DNA of 64,000 nucleotides. It comes from a virus. The notes under the pieces are model-generated. The model did no database searches and was not told where the DNA came from. It saw only the letters and a program-made list of their open reading frames with translations. Below are positions 26,426-35,846 of the stretch, piece by piece. Location: positions 1-64,000 of the IMG/VR virus record IMGVR_UViG_3300019487_000028. The stretch is one strand, 5' to 3'. Numbering within the stretch: position 1 is the first letter of the stretch; every line of letters begins with the position of its first letter. A program made the translations under genes and the position numbers.

Positions 26426-29365
26426 CTAGGCGTGCTGCCCTACCGGCCAGACCTGTACCCACTTGTGCTCCGACCTGTCGTTGCCAGAACCCCTGGTCCT
26501 GACCCTGACGGAGTACGGCTCGAACCCTATGTTTCCGGTACCGCTGGGGTTGGTCGTCCTGATCAGCAGCCTCGGCCTGCGCGCCTTGAGGCCCCTCGGG
26601 ATTACCCTCCTGTACATGCTCCTCCGGTTTGGAGTGACGGCGATGGTGAGCGGGGACTGCGCCACGTCGTCCTTGTACGGCACGAGCTCCAGGTTCACCG
26701 GCGATATGCAGTCGCACTCGACTTCCTGAATCCAAGTCAAGTCGCCGTTGTCTTGCGGGAGGATGGCCCCGGTGTCCAGGGCCATCATCTGCTGTGGCCT
26801 CTGCCTGTAGCTCAGGTTGAAGTTGTTCAGGACGAACCCGAACCCGAACGTGCCAGAGATCCTGAGCTGCGCCCTGAAGAACGGAGCCAGGGACGACACG
26901 TCCACCCTCGCTACCCCGAGTCCGCTGGACTGGAAAGACTGGCTGAGTGAGGCCGTGATGGACCCGTCCAGCAGCACTTCCACCACCCCGGAGGTCCCGC
27001 CGGTGTTGCAGAGGAGCTGGAGGTCGAAGGGGTCCTTCCTGGAGAGCGGACTGCCGCCGTCCTCGACCGCGGTCAATATTGAGACTGGGATCCCAAGACC
27101 GAGGTCCTGCGTCCCCGACTCCAGCTCCAGGACCCTGCCGTTGTCCGTACCGGCTATCATCTTCCCGTCCGGCTCTCTGAACAGGGACAGGATTTTGTGT
27201 GGGTAGACCGTCCTCGACCAGCGCCCCGACATGAACCTCCACACGACGTTGGAGTCGACGTCGCTGCTCTCTGGGGCCACCATGTACAAGATGTGGTTGT
27301 CCACCGCCAGGCGGAACCTCCCGCTCACCGTGTTGAGCGGCTCTACCCCGTGCCTCGTCTTCCCCCTCCACAGGAGAGACACCTGGGTCTCTGGGACGGC
27401 CGTCGTCGTCACGCCTGAGACCTGCATCAGTCCGTCGGCGGCTCTGTAGACGACCGAGTTCCCGTCGGTGTAGTACGACTCGTCCACTGGGGGGTTGCCT
27501 ACTCCGAGCGGCTCCGGGAACATGTCCACCGCAGACCTGTCCGCGCTCTCGTCGCCGCTTCCCCCTATCCGGACTATGTCCTTGGTCATGCCCACCAGGA
27601 TCCCGCCGTTCGTCCTCACCGCCCACTTGGGGACACCCCACGGCCTGAAGTCTAGGACGTGGTACAGGGAGAAGTTGGACGGGCTGTCGGAGGCGCTCGG
27701 GTAGACGTAGCCCTCCTCGGTGATGGCGAACATCCTCCCCGCCCACGGGCCGGCCACGGCCACGATGTTATCCGGGGCCCCGACGGCGCCTGGCTCCAGT
27801 GCGATGTTCTCTACCAGAACGTCCATCTCGCCCTTCAGGACGTCGACGCTCACTGTCGGGTCGATCGTGAAGCTGGCGATGGCCAGCTCGTACGCAGCGT
27901 GCCTCATGCTGTCGGCCGCGTCTATCGACCCGTCTCCGGACGGGTCCGTCTCCTCCAGTGCCAGGGTGGAGGTGGACGGGTTGCTGCTTGTCACTGCGAA
28001 ACGATAGAAGGTGTCGAGGAACCCACCGAACAGGTAGATCCATATCTGGTTCGTCTGCGGGTCGGCCGCGTTGACCGCCTCGGCCGGGATGGTCACCCTG
28101 AGCGCCTGCTGGGTCAGCACGATCTCGTCCGACAGCGGGGACACTGGGGACTTCTCGACGTAGTTCCCGGTGTCGCGGACGAACCTGTAGCAGACCCGGT
28201 ACTTCCCCGTCAGGGACCGCGCTCCTCCTCCCTGGATCACGGCGCTGTCGAACTGGGCCACTGCCGTGGAGCCCGGGACCACGGTGTACACGACCTTGAA
28301 TCCGCGAACGGTCTTCCAGTCCCGCCCCTGTGTTCCGCCGACCCTCTTGAACTGCCCCCGCATGACCGAGAAGTGGGTCCAGGCGGGGGACGCCTCGGAG
28401 GCGTCGTGTCTCGCCCGGGCTCTCGGCCCGGAGAACCTCTGGAGCCTCTTCAGGACGCGGGACACGTCCGCTGGGGTCCTGACTTGAGTCACGTCGCTGA
28501 TGGTGAGGGCGGTGGCGGTCTTTATCGCGGCCGCGCTGTAGGCTATCGACGTGTTGGCGGTCTCGTCCTTGACGTCGACCTCTCCGTCCTCCCTGATCCT
28601 GAAGTCGAAGTAGTAGTAGTCGTCTCGGAACGGGTCGTCCCCGGTGTTCAGCCCGAACATGACCGTGACCTTGTCGACCCGGCGCGGGTCTTCCAAGAAC
28701 GTGTACATGTCGAACAGGTCGGTGTCTCCTCCTATGCTCCCGGAGATGTTGAGCATGTTCTGGTCAGAGGCGAACTTCTTAGACGCCGACGCCCTCCCGG
28801 TCGTCGGGTTCGGGGCTAGCCGGATGGCTCCGTTCGCGGTGGAGTCGAACCCGGTAGTGAACGAGCCTGTACCCTCGTTGACCACGAACGCCGGACTCTC
28901 GGTGTTCTGGAAAGTAGCGACGGTGAAGAAGACGGCGTTGGTCGCCGTCAGGGTCGGCTTGGCCACCGGGGCAGCAATGCTCCAGTTCCTTAGGGCGGAC
29001 CCGTCAAACTTCTTCTTCACCGTGCCGCGGGCCGCGAACACCTGGTATGAGTCGTCTGCGAACGAGACGTCACCAGACCCGTCGAACACGACGCTCTGGT
29101 CCACCCCGTTCAGGTACAGGTTGTTGTCGACGCACATCAGGCGCCGTATGGTCCCGTCGATCTCGGCAGAGTAGAGGCTGTGGGCCCTCTGGTGGAACAG
29201 TCCGGAGTAGACGGACCCGGTCCCGAGCCTGACTGACATGGCTCCGGCCTCGTCTGGCACTACGTTGTCTGCCCGCAGGAGCGCGCCCTCCGGGGCCCCG
29301 ACGGAGTCGGCGTCCGGGAACCAGGAGTGCCCACCCAGCGCCTTGAAGAGGTTCTGGGCCGTCAT
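26426..29365 (-). CDS. Tail hub/stabilisation-like beta-propeller protein
   Basis: 979 aa. N-terminal KALGGHSWFPDADSVGAPEGALLRADNVVPDEAGAMSVR is the usual opening of podovirus tail hub proteins (gene products that recount 'input data points'). The middle AGRMFAITEEGYVYPSASDSPSNF and later GILVGMTKDIVRIGG repeats are beta-propeller blades, as in P22 gp10-like packaged-DNA stabilisation proteins. Beta-rich throughout. It would close the short tail below the adaptor proteins at 32.8-34.5 kb. The 124 bases downstream (26302-26425) hold no recognisable gene. Confidence 0.65.
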   Translation of the reverse strand: MTAQNLFKALGGHSWFPDADSVGAPEGALLRADNVVPDEAGAMSVRLGTGSVYSGLFHQRAHSLYSAEIDGTIRRLMCVDNNLYLNGVDQSVVFDGSGDVSFADDSYQVFAARGTVKKKFDGSALRNWSIAAPVAKPTLTATNAVFFTVATFQNTESPAFVVNEGTGSFTTGFDSTANGAIRLAPNPTTGRASASKKFASDQNMLNISGSIGGDTDLFDMYTFLEDPRRVDKVTVMFGLNTGDDPFRDDYYYFDFRIREDGEVDVKDETANTSIAYSAAAIKTATALTISDVTQVRTPADVSRVLKRLQRFSGPRARARHDASEASPAWTHFSVMRGQFKRVGGTQGRDWKTVRGFKVVYTVVPGSTAVAQFDSAVIQGGGARSLTGKYRVCYRFVRDTGNYVEKSPVSPLSDEIVLTQQALRVTIPAEAVNAADPQTNQIWIYLFGGFLDTFYRFAVTSSNPSTSTLALEETDPSGDGSIDAADSMRHAAYELAIASFTIDPTVSVDVLKGEMDVLVENIALEPGAVGAPDNIVAVAGPWAGRMFAITEEGYVYPSASDSPSNFSLYHVLDFRPWGVPKWAVRTNGGILVGMTKDIVRIGGSGDESADRSAVDMFPEPLGVGNPPVDESYYTDGNSVVYRAADGLMQVSGVTTTAVPETQVSLLWRGKTRHGVEPLNTVSGRFRLAVDNHILYMVAPESSDVDSNVVWRFMSGRWSRTVYPHKILSLFREPDGKMIAGTDNGRVLELESGTQDLGLGIPVSILTAVEDGGSPLSRKDPFDLQLLCNTGGTSGVVEVLLDGSITASLSQSFQSSGLGVARVDVSSLAPFFRAQLRISGTFGFGFVLNNFNLSYRQRPQQMMALDTGAILPQDNGDLTWIQEVECDCISPVNLELVPYKDDVAQSPLTIAVTPNRRSMYRRVIPRGLKARRPRLLIRTTNPSGTGNIGFEPYSVRVRTRGSGNDRSEHKWVQVWPVGQHA

Positions 29366-29371
29366 TGGTCC

Positions 29372-30313
29372 TTACGGTCCGTCCTGTGCCCCGACCACCT
29401 GGAGGTTCCCGCTGTCTGAGGTCGACGCGTTGGTCAGGACCGTGGTGCCGTCGGCCTTGTACATGGTCTGGGTGTTGACGCCCTTGTCGTGCTCCCTCTT
29501 GAATGCGAGGCGCTGGAACAAGAACTGGAGCTTCTCTCCGGTCGTGCTGCCGGTGAGCTGAGCTCCGCTCCACGACGCCAGCTCAGAGATCACGATGTTC
29601 CACACGTCGTCCCCAGGGACGATCACGTACTCGGTCCCGCTGGCCGGGGCCGTCCACGCCCTGTTCACGGTGCCGACCCTGGTGGAGCCAACGTAGTCCG
29701 TGATCACGCGAGCTTGTCCAGCTCCGGTTCCTGCCGTGAGCAGTATCAGGCCCCCGTTGAAGAAGTCGTCCTGGGTCGGTGGGGCCGGAGAGCTCTCAAG
29801 AGTGAAGGAGGTTCCTCCTCCGGCAGACAGGATGCCGGCCCTCAGGACCATCGACTCCAGGTAGCCCTTGATCCTCGGGAGGGTAGACGCGCTAGGGGCC
29901 ACGCCCTCGAAGGAGTAGCCACCAGTGGACGCCTTGGCCCTGATCGCCGAGGCCGACGACCCGATCTGCGAGGCGTCGATGTCGATCTGCCCGAGGCGCT
30001 GCTTGGTCTCAACCTGCAGGTGGAGGTCCCTCCAGGCACTCCCGGCGTCCTGGAGCACGACCACGACGTCGGTGGCCGTCATCTCCCCGGCCGTCAGGGT
30101 CAGGCTGAACAATCCCTCCGAGGCGAGTGTCGTGACCACCGCGTTGGTGGTCTGAGCGAAGGCGCCGCCGTCCTTGCTCACCCTGGAGTCGGCCGCCACC
30201 ACGTCGGTCCCGGTGTAGAAGTCGTTTGGGCCCGTGGCGGCTGGCTGGTCTAGCGAGAAGTACAGGGTGCGGGCGACCCCGTACTGGCCCTGGAACATCT
30301 CCATCCTAGGCAT
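29372..30313 (-). CDS. Tail/virion protein, paralogue of the C-terminal half of 30328-32403
   Basis: 313 aa. Shares QYGVARTLYFSLD, the SKDGxAF block, SASAIRAKAS, FEGVAPSAS and KGYLESMVLR with the upstream 691-aa protein, so one arose by duplication. Beta-rich with a central helix; likely a tail appendage subunit. Confidence 0.65.
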   Translation of the reverse strand: MPRMEMFQGQYGVARTLYFSLDQPAATGPNDFYTGTDVVAADSRVSKDGGAFAQTTNAVVTTLASEGLFSLTLTAGEMTATDVVVVLQDAGSAWRDLHLQVETKQRLGQIDIDASQIGSSASAIRAKASTGGYSFEGVAPSASTLPRIKGYLESMVLRAGILSAGGGTSFTLESSPAPPTQDDFFNGGLILLTAGTGAGQARVITDYVGSTRVGTVNRAWTAPASGTEYVIVPGDDVWNIVISELASWSGAQLTGSTTGEKLQFLFQRLAFKREHDKGVNTQTMYKADGTTVLTNASTSDSGNLQVVGAQDGP

Positions 30314-30327
30314 GTGGCTATTCTACC

Positions 30328-32403
30328 TCACGAGACGAACCGGTCTATGTCTTCCTTGCTCCCGTCGAAGCTTACTGACGTGGACGCGTAGACCGTCCCC
30401 GTCGGGAGCTGGCTGTGGAAAACGGCGTCCGACTTGTAGAGCTGGATGGTGGTCGCGGACCTGTCGTGCTGGAAGGCGAACCGCTGGAAGCACTGCTGCA
30501 ACTTGTCGCCGCCGTCTCCCCCGGGAGCGACCGCCGCGGACAACTCCGTCGTGGTAGACGCTCCGGTGATCCCGGCGTAGGTCGTGTCCCACATCTCGGC
30601 CCCAGGCATCAAGACGAACACCGACGTCGAGTCCGGGTTGACGACCCAACTCCGGTTCACGTCCGCGATCCTGGACGCCCCGGTGTAGTCCTTCACGAGG
30701 CGAGCCTGGCCAGCTCCGGTCCCTGCCACGACCACGACCACGGCGCCGTTGTAGAAGTCGTTGGACGAGCTGGCCCCGGAGTCCAGGGTGATCGTCCCGG
30801 CCGCCCCACCCTGGGCGATCCCCACCCTCAGGACCATCGACTCCAGGTAGCCCTTGACGCGCGGAACCTCGGACGCGCTCGGGGCCACCCCTTCGAAAGA
30901 GTTCCCTCCGGCAGACGCCTTGGCCCTGATCGCTGAGGCCGAGCCTCCCACTCCGCTGTAGTCGAGGTCCAACTGCCCGACTCGCTGCCTGGTCTCCACC
31001 CGGAGGTGGAGGTCCTGGCATATCGGGACGATAGCGAAGACGTCGTCGTGGATCATGACCAGTACGTCCGTAGCGGCGGTCTCGGCCGGGGTGAGGTCTA
31101 GGGAGTATAGCTTCTCCCCAACGTGTACCGGGAGGTTCGTGGCGTTGGCGAAAGCGGCTCCGTCCTTGCTGATCCTCACGTCCCCGGCCTCGAACGCGAA
31201 CGCCCCGGAGGCGAACACGTCCGGGTTGACGGACACCGGGACGTCCAGGGAGAAGTACAAGGTCCGGGCGACGCCGTACTGCGCTCGGAACCTCTCCATC
31301 CTCGGTGACGACTGCCTGCGGGCCGTCTCGCCTGGGTCTGCTCCCGTGGTGAAGCTGAGGGTCGAACCGGAAGCTCCGTTGGCGAAGCCAGGGCTCGGCC
31401 ACTCCACGAAGGCCCTGAAGAAGTAGGTGGTAGAAGCAGAGAGTCCCGCCAGGGCCTGCAAGAACGCCTTCTCGGTGGATCCGGTGAGGTTCTGGTACGC
31501 CGTCAGGTTGGCCCAGGACCCCGGGGTCGCACCTCCGTCTGAGGTCCCCCAGCCGAACCTGACCCTGACGCTGATGGAGTTCGGGTTCGAGGTCCCGTTG
31601 AGCGTGGCCGAGTCGTGTCCAACCCCGCTGGCAGCGACCGTGGTTATGGTAGGAGCGTCCGGGCTAGTCGTGAAGGTCCCTATGGTCCCGAAGTTGTCCG
31701 TCCCGTTGTTGGTAGTCCGGGTGACCCGCAGCCGGTACTCGTACGTCGTGCTCCCGACCAGGCCGGTGACGGTCACCTGCCGAGTCTGGACCGAGTAGCC
31801 CGAGTAGACCTGGCCGGCGGTCTCTGTCCACGTGCTGCCCCCGAGGACCCTGTACTGGAACAGCGCCGTCGCCGTGGACTCGTTCGTGTTCGGGAAGAAG
31901 CTCTGGCTCAGCGTGGCCTGGCTGTTGGTCACTCCGCTGGTGGACGGGGAGCCAGAGAAGGTCAGGTTGACGGCGTCGGTCTTGAAGGCGAGCTGGCCTC
32001 CCGTGTGGGTGGCGATGAAGTCGCCAGTGTCGCACACGTACAGAGTTCCTCTGGCACGGAAGACGTGGCCCCTGTCTGCCGCGAGCTCAGACACGGTGAG
32101 GAAGCCCGAGTACGACAGCCCGGGGACCCACTCGAAGTCTTCTCCCCAGGCGGAGCTCGGGATGCAGATCGTAACGGTGAAGAACCCGAACGACCCGTCG
32201 GAGAGTAGGATCGGTCCCTCGCTGTCGAAGGGAGGAGCTGTGAAATTATTCCCCACCTCGTAGTCGAACCCTACCCGGTAGTCTCGGTCTTGGGTCGGAG
32301 AGAACGCTCCGCTCCCGGTGGCCCGGCCCTTGAAGGTGACCTGCTCAGTGCGAGCGGACTGGTTCACCGGGCCGTGCGTGGCCGAGATGGTGTTGATGGC
32401 CAC
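30328..32403 (-). CDS. Tail protein with fibronectin type III domains
   Basis: 691 aa. Residues about 165-350 contain two fibronectin type III-like units (VTGLVGSTTYEYRLRV, then a GLSASTTYFFRAFV block). The C-terminal 310 aa are homologous to the complete protein at 29372-30313. A fibre or tail-spike-associated protein with carbohydrate-binding potential is inferred. Confidence 0.7.
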   Translation of the reverse strand: MAINTISATHGPVNQSARTEQVTFKGRATGSGAFSPTQDRDYRVGFDYEVGNNFTAPPFDSEGPILLSDGSFGFFTVTICIPSSAWGEDFEWVPGLSYSGFLTVSELAADRGHVFRARGTLYVCDTGDFIATHTGGQLAFKTDAVNLTFSGSPSTSGVTNSQATLSQSFFPNTNESTATALFQYRVLGGSTWTETAGQVYSGYSVQTRQVTVTGLVGSTTYEYRLRVTRTTNNGTDNFGTIGTFTTSPDAPTITTVAASGVGHDSATLNGTSNPNSISVRVRFGWGTSDGGATPGSWANLTAYQNLTGSTEKAFLQALAGLSASTTYFFRAFVEWPSPGFANGASGSTLSFTTGADPGETARRQSSPRMERFRAQYGVARTLYFSLDVPVSVNPDVFASGAFAFEAGDVRISKDGAAFANATNLPVHVGEKLYSLDLTPAETAATDVLVMIHDDVFAIVPICQDLHLRVETRQRVGQLDLDYSGVGGSASAIRAKASAGGNSFEGVAPSASEVPRVKGYLESMVLRVGIAQGGAAGTITLDSGASSSNDFYNGAVVVVVAGTGAGQARLVKDYTGASRIADVNRSWVVNPDSTSVFVLMPGAEMWDTTYAGITGASTTTELSAAVAPGGDGGDKLQQCFQRFAFQHDRSATTIQLYKSDAVFHSQLPTGTVYASTSVSFDGSKEDIDRFVS

Positions 32404-32410
32404 CCGGACT

Positions 32411-32803
32411 CTACCTCGGCCTCAGGACCAGCACTCTCAGCGTCCCTGAGGATAGGTCGACCGCGGCGGTGGTGTGGTTACTGAGGACCACCGTGACGGT
32501 GTTCGCCGAGGACACGTAGGACGAGAGAGTGAGCCCGCCCAGGCTCAGGCTGAACGAGGTCAGTACTAAGTCACCGAGTTGTGCTCCCTGCACCGTGACC
32601 GTGTTCGTCACCGCCTGCGTCGCCGGGACGGAGCCTGGGTCCCAGGTGGACGTGACTGCGGACGTGGACGCACCGCTCAATCCTAGGGTACTTATCGACA
32701 CCTGGGTCCCGTTGAGAGTACCTCCCCCGGGGGCAGTCTTCGAGACCTGCCCGGTCCCCAGGTCGATGTCTTCTCCGACCAAAGTCTCAAAGACCAAGGC
32801 CAT
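32411..32803 (-). CDS. Small beta-rich virion protein
   Basis: 130 aa. ATG 32803 has an excellent TAAGGAGG ribosome site, so an upstream in-frame start is rejected. Thr/Ser/Val-rich beta strands (VTVQGAQLGDLVLTSFSLSLGG) resemble head-fibre or decoration proteins. Confidence 0.55.
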   Translation of the reverse strand: MALVFETLVGEDIDLGTGQVSKTAPGGGTLNGTQVSISTLGLSGASTSAVTSTWDPGSVPATQAVTNTVTVQGAQLGDLVLTSFSLSLGGLTLSSYVSSANTVTVVLSNHTTAAVDLSSGTLRVLVLRPR

Positions 32804-32817
32804 TTGGAATAACCTCC

Positions 32818-33837
32818 TTACCAGTTTACACGCGGGTACGGCCACGGGAGCTGCACGATCGGCTTGCGGAACGGACGCGGCTTCGTCAGCCCGAAGTGCC
32901 CCACGCGAGCAGCAGTGGTCCGGCTCATCCTCCGGATGATCCTCGCCACCCCGGAATCGAACCTAGCCATGTAGTGGCCCGCCATCTTGAGGTTCTGCCC
33001 AGGACCTTCTCTCTTGAGCGCTTTCGACATCGCGTAGAACACGACGTAGCGGACGTAGTGGTCTGGCATCTCGAACTGCGCGGACCCGGGGTCGGTGCCC
33101 CTTCGGAATACCTCCACGCGCACGTTCTTTCCGTCCCTGTAGACCCTCCTGGGGGTTCCTCTCCCTGGACCGGCAGGGAAGTGCTCTGGAGCCTGCCTCA
33201 GACCTCCCCAGGACCCGAGCACCGGCTCACCGGAGCCGAACTCGTCTGAGGAGGCCCTCCTCAGGGTGCCGTATGTGCCGCTGTGCTCGAAGGTGTCGGC
33301 CCTACCGTCCGGGACGGGGACTTTCCTGATAACGAACACTCCGTCCTCGTCCAGCACGTACGCGGTGGTCGGGCCGACCGTGTACAGGTACCTCCCGTCC
33401 GCCCGCTTGACTCTGGACGAGTGCACCGGACCGATGAGGTAGTCGTCGTAGGTGACCCTGTCGACCTCCAGGAGAGAGTTCGGGAGCTCCGTCGCCGGAA
33501 CGAACAAGTCGGTCTCGATGTGGTCTCGCTCCCACGGGGAGGTGTGGTTCGCTGGTCCTGCCCCGTTCGAGTCGTAGTCGCGCTCCCACTCCCCTCCGGT
33601 GAAAGACAGGAGACCCTGGAACAAAACTGCGAACGGCTCTTCGAACCGACCGGTGTGGTCGCCGGCGTACGGGAGGTTTTCTGAGTACGTCACGTCCCAG
33701 ACGGCGCGAGTCCTGCGGCAGAGTTGATCGTACCCGTCCCGGACGTAGCCCCCGACCTCAGCCCTGCTGGTCCACACCTCCTGGGCCTCGTCCTCCAGCT
33801 GCCTGAAGGTCTTGTCCGTGGCAGTATCTAGGTTCAT
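32818..33837 (-). CDS. Head-tail connector/tail tube-like protein
   Basis: 339 aa. N-terminal helical DKTFRQLEDEAQEVWTSRAEVGGYVRDGYDQLCRRTRAVWD followed by a beta domain with repeated short strands is typical of podovirus tail-tube/adaptor proteins located after the portal-capsid genes. Overlaps the upstream adaptor gene by four bases. Confidence 0.55.
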   Translation of the reverse strand: MNLDTATDKTFRQLEDEAQEVWTSRAEVGGYVRDGYDQLCRRTRAVWDVTYSENLPYAGDHTGRFEEPFAVLFQGLLSFTGGEWERDYDSNGAGPANHTSPWERDHIETDLFVPATELPNSLLEVDRVTYDDYLIGPVHSSRVKRADGRYLYTVGPTTAYVLDEDGVFVIRKVPVPDGRADTFEHSGTYGTLRRASSDEFGSGEPVLGSWGGLRQAPEHFPAGPGRGTPRRVYRDGKNVRVEVFRRGTDPGSAQFEMPDHYVRYVVFYAMSKALKREGPGQNLKMAGHYMARFDSGVARIIRRMSRTTAARVGHFGLTKPRPFRKPIVQLPWPYPRVNW

Positions 33838-34478
33838 CTCGTACCGAAGTGCCCCCTCATCGGTATCTGGGTCCTGTTGGCGACCCTCTTGTCTAGTTCC
33901 CTAGACATCTTCTCGAACTCGGAGAAGTGCTCCAGGGCCTTGGCAGTCTCGTCGTCCCTGGCTAGAAGGTCGTAGACCGCGTACTCCACAAGGGTCCTGT
34001 GGTACTCCTCCGGGAGCTGCCTCGGCCTCTCGGTCTCGTCGGTCATGTGTGGGTGGAGGGCTTTGCCCTTGAGATGAAGGACGCTGTCCTGGGACCTAGA
34101 CCTCGGGTATATCCCGAGCCACCATAGGCCGCGCATGAACCACTGGTCCGGTTCTCCGTCGTTGCGGATCCACTGACGGGACGTGAAATCGTCCAGGTCG
34201 CGCACGTTCGTGGCGTCTATCCATCGGCTCCTGGCGGGGTTGTATATGCTGGAGACACGCAGGAACGGCTCGTCTCCTACTGTCCGTACGTCGTGGTAGA
34301 CCGCCCTGGCCCTGAGCGTGAAGACCGCCGTCCGCTCGTAGAACTCCGTGGCGTCCGACAGCTCGTCGAGTCCGTCGTTGATGCTGTCCCTCGCGTCAGA
34401 CCTGGACCACCTGCTAGGCGAGCCGGTCTCCTCCTCGATGCGCGTCAGCACATCGTCTATGATCTCGCCGAGAGTCAC
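33834..34478 (-). CDS. Head-tail adaptor protein
   Basis: 214 aa. The opening MTLGEIIDDVLTRIEEETGSPSRWSRSDARDSINDGLDEL, a beta insertion, and a final helix LPEEYHRTLVEYAVYDLLA are the standard plan of phage head-tail adaptors of the P22 gp4/phage connector type. Coupled to the connector-like gene. Confidence 0.65.
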   Translation of the reverse strand: MTLGEIIDDVLTRIEEETGSPSRWSRSDARDSINDGLDELSDATEFYERTAVFTLRARAVYHDVRTVGDEPFLRVSSIYNPARSRWIDATNVRDLDDFTSRQWIRNDGEPDQWFMRGLWWLGIYPRSRSQDSVLHLKGKALHPHMTDETERPRQLPEEYHRTLVEYAVYDLLARDDETAKALEHFSEFEKMSRELDKRVANRTQIPMRGHFGTR

Positions 34479-34495
34479 GGCCCAACTTCCCTCCC

Positions 34496-34768
34496 TCAGT
34501 CGAAGCGGGCCACGTCGCTGAACGGGACCGAGTCTACCACCTCGACCCGCTCGATCGGGATCTCAGAGGCGGGGACCCCGTGGGAGTCCTGCGCGAGGGC
34601 TCCAGTGAGGACGTCGGAAACCGGCTCGATGAACACCTGGGGCTCTCCGGGGAGGTCGGAGTTGTACCTCACGGTGCGGAACTTGAGGTGCTCCAGGAGT
34701 CCCCCGTCTTCGGTCTTCTTCCTCAGGTAGACAGTAGCTCGGGCGGACGCGTTGTCGTAGTTCGCCAT
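34496..34768 (-). CDS. Small virion-operon protein, 90 aa
   Basis: ATG 34768 chosen because it follows an AGAGGT site; upstream in-frame ATG lies in intergenic sequence. Contains a RATVYLRKK and IPIERVEVVDSVPFSDVARFD strand pattern. Possibly a head-completion protein; not recognised. Confidence 0.45.
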   Translation of the reverse strand: MANYDNASARATVYLRKKTEDGGLLEHLKFRTVRYNSDLPGEPQVFIEPVSDVLTGALAQDSHGVPASEIPIERVEVVDSVPFSDVARFD

Positions 34769-34814
34769 TCTTGGTACCTCTGCAAGGCCGGGCGATGGCC
34801 GGGCCGCTCTAAGT

Positions 34815-35546
34815 TTACCTCTTGTCGCCCGCGTCCTCAACCCTGATGAACGAGCCCTCGGCTCCGTCCCTGTGCTTGGTGAACGTGTCCACAGTCACTA
34901 CTAGCGGGTCCGCCTCGTGCCCGCACATAATTCCGGTGTCGACGTACGGGGGGAACCCGGCCTTGGCCGCCGAGATGCAGAAGGACAGGTCTTCGCTGTA
35001 CTTCCCGTACTGGAACGGGCCTCCGGCCTCCTTGACCTCCGGGAGGTCGGACACCGCCCTCAGCATCTTCAGGGAGGTGGCGCAGAACCCGAACCCGACC
35101 CCTCCGACCAGAACCAGGGAGTTCTCGGACCACGTCCTGGCCCAGTGGAACGCCTCTCCGTCGAACTTCCCGAAGAGCGGGTGGTGCGGCGGCCTCCTCT
35201 GGAAGTAGACCCCAGACACGAAGTCCAGCGCTTTACCTAACGGGCACGTGTCCTGAGACAGGTACGCCGCGAGCCTGGCTATCGCCTGCTTCGGGACCAC
35301 CACGTCGTCGTCAACCCACACGACGGCGTCCGGGGAGTCTTCAGACATGAGGGCTGTCTTGACGACCATGTTTCGGGCAGCGGCGTAGCCGAGTCGGTCC
35401 GGGCACGCCGCGCCAACCCACTCGTGCCCGCTGTTCGCTGCGTGCATGACGGCCGCGAGGAGGTAGTTCGCCGGGGTGGTCGGTATCGGTCCGTAGGACG
35501 GCCTGGCCAGTACCAACCTCACGCTTCGCCCCTGTACCTTAGCCAC
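34815..35546 (-). CDS. GT-A-fold glycosyltransferase (family 2-like)
   Basis: 243 aa, GTG start overlapping the upstream gene. VRLVLARPSYGPIPT start, AVVWVDDDVVVP (DxD metal motif, about residue 75), GFGFCATSLKML acceptor loop and YSEDLSFCISAAKAG acidic helix are GT-A features. It sits with a zinc-ribbon, radical SAM and methyltransferase gene inside the structural operon, so glycosylation of a virion or host surface component is inferred. Confidence 0.72.
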   Translation of the reverse strand: MAKVQGRSVRLVLARPSYGPIPTTPANYLLAAVMHAANSGHEWVGAACPDRLGYAAARNMVVKTALMSEDSPDAVVWVDDDVVVPKQAIARLAAYLSQDTCPLGKALDFVSGVYFQRRPPHHPLFGKFDGEAFHWARTWSENSLVLVGGVGFGFCATSLKMLRAVSDLPEVKEAGGPFQYGKYSEDLSFCISAAKAGFPPYVDTGIMCGHEADPLVVTVDTFTKHRDGAEGSFIRVEDAGDKR

Positions 35547-35839
35547 GCGAAAGCCCTGACGTTAGGCCTCCTCCACTCGTCCGTGGCTCCGTCCATCGCC
35601 AGGTCGAACAGTCTCTTTGCTTCGTCCACCGACAGCGAGGCTCCCGCCCCGGGCTCGAGGTCAGGAGCCTCTCCGGCCGGATTGGTCGGGGAGTAACGGG
35701 AAGCTCCGCACGGGCACGCCTGTCCGCTCCCGCCCTTGCACGTGGCGGAAAGTTCTTGGAGCCGTGTTATGACGGCGTGGCACTGGGAGCAGCGGTAGAA
35801 GTCGTACACGTTCCCTCCGGTCAGCTCTTCTTCACTCAT
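35519..35839 (-). CDS. Zinc-ribbon protein, 106 aa
   Basis: CSQCHAVITRLQEL and CPCGASRYS provide a four-cysteine ribbon; the C-terminal part is a helix with an exposed WLRYRGEA end. Adjacent to the radical SAM gene, so it could be a substrate or carrier. Function unknown. Confidence 0.5.
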   Translation of the reverse strand: MSEEELTGGNVYDFYRCSQCHAVITRLQELSATCKGGSGQACPCGASRYSPTNPAGEAPDLEPGAGASLSVDEAKRLFDLAMDGATDEWRRPNVRAFAWLRYRGEA

Positions 35840-35846
35840 GTGTTCC

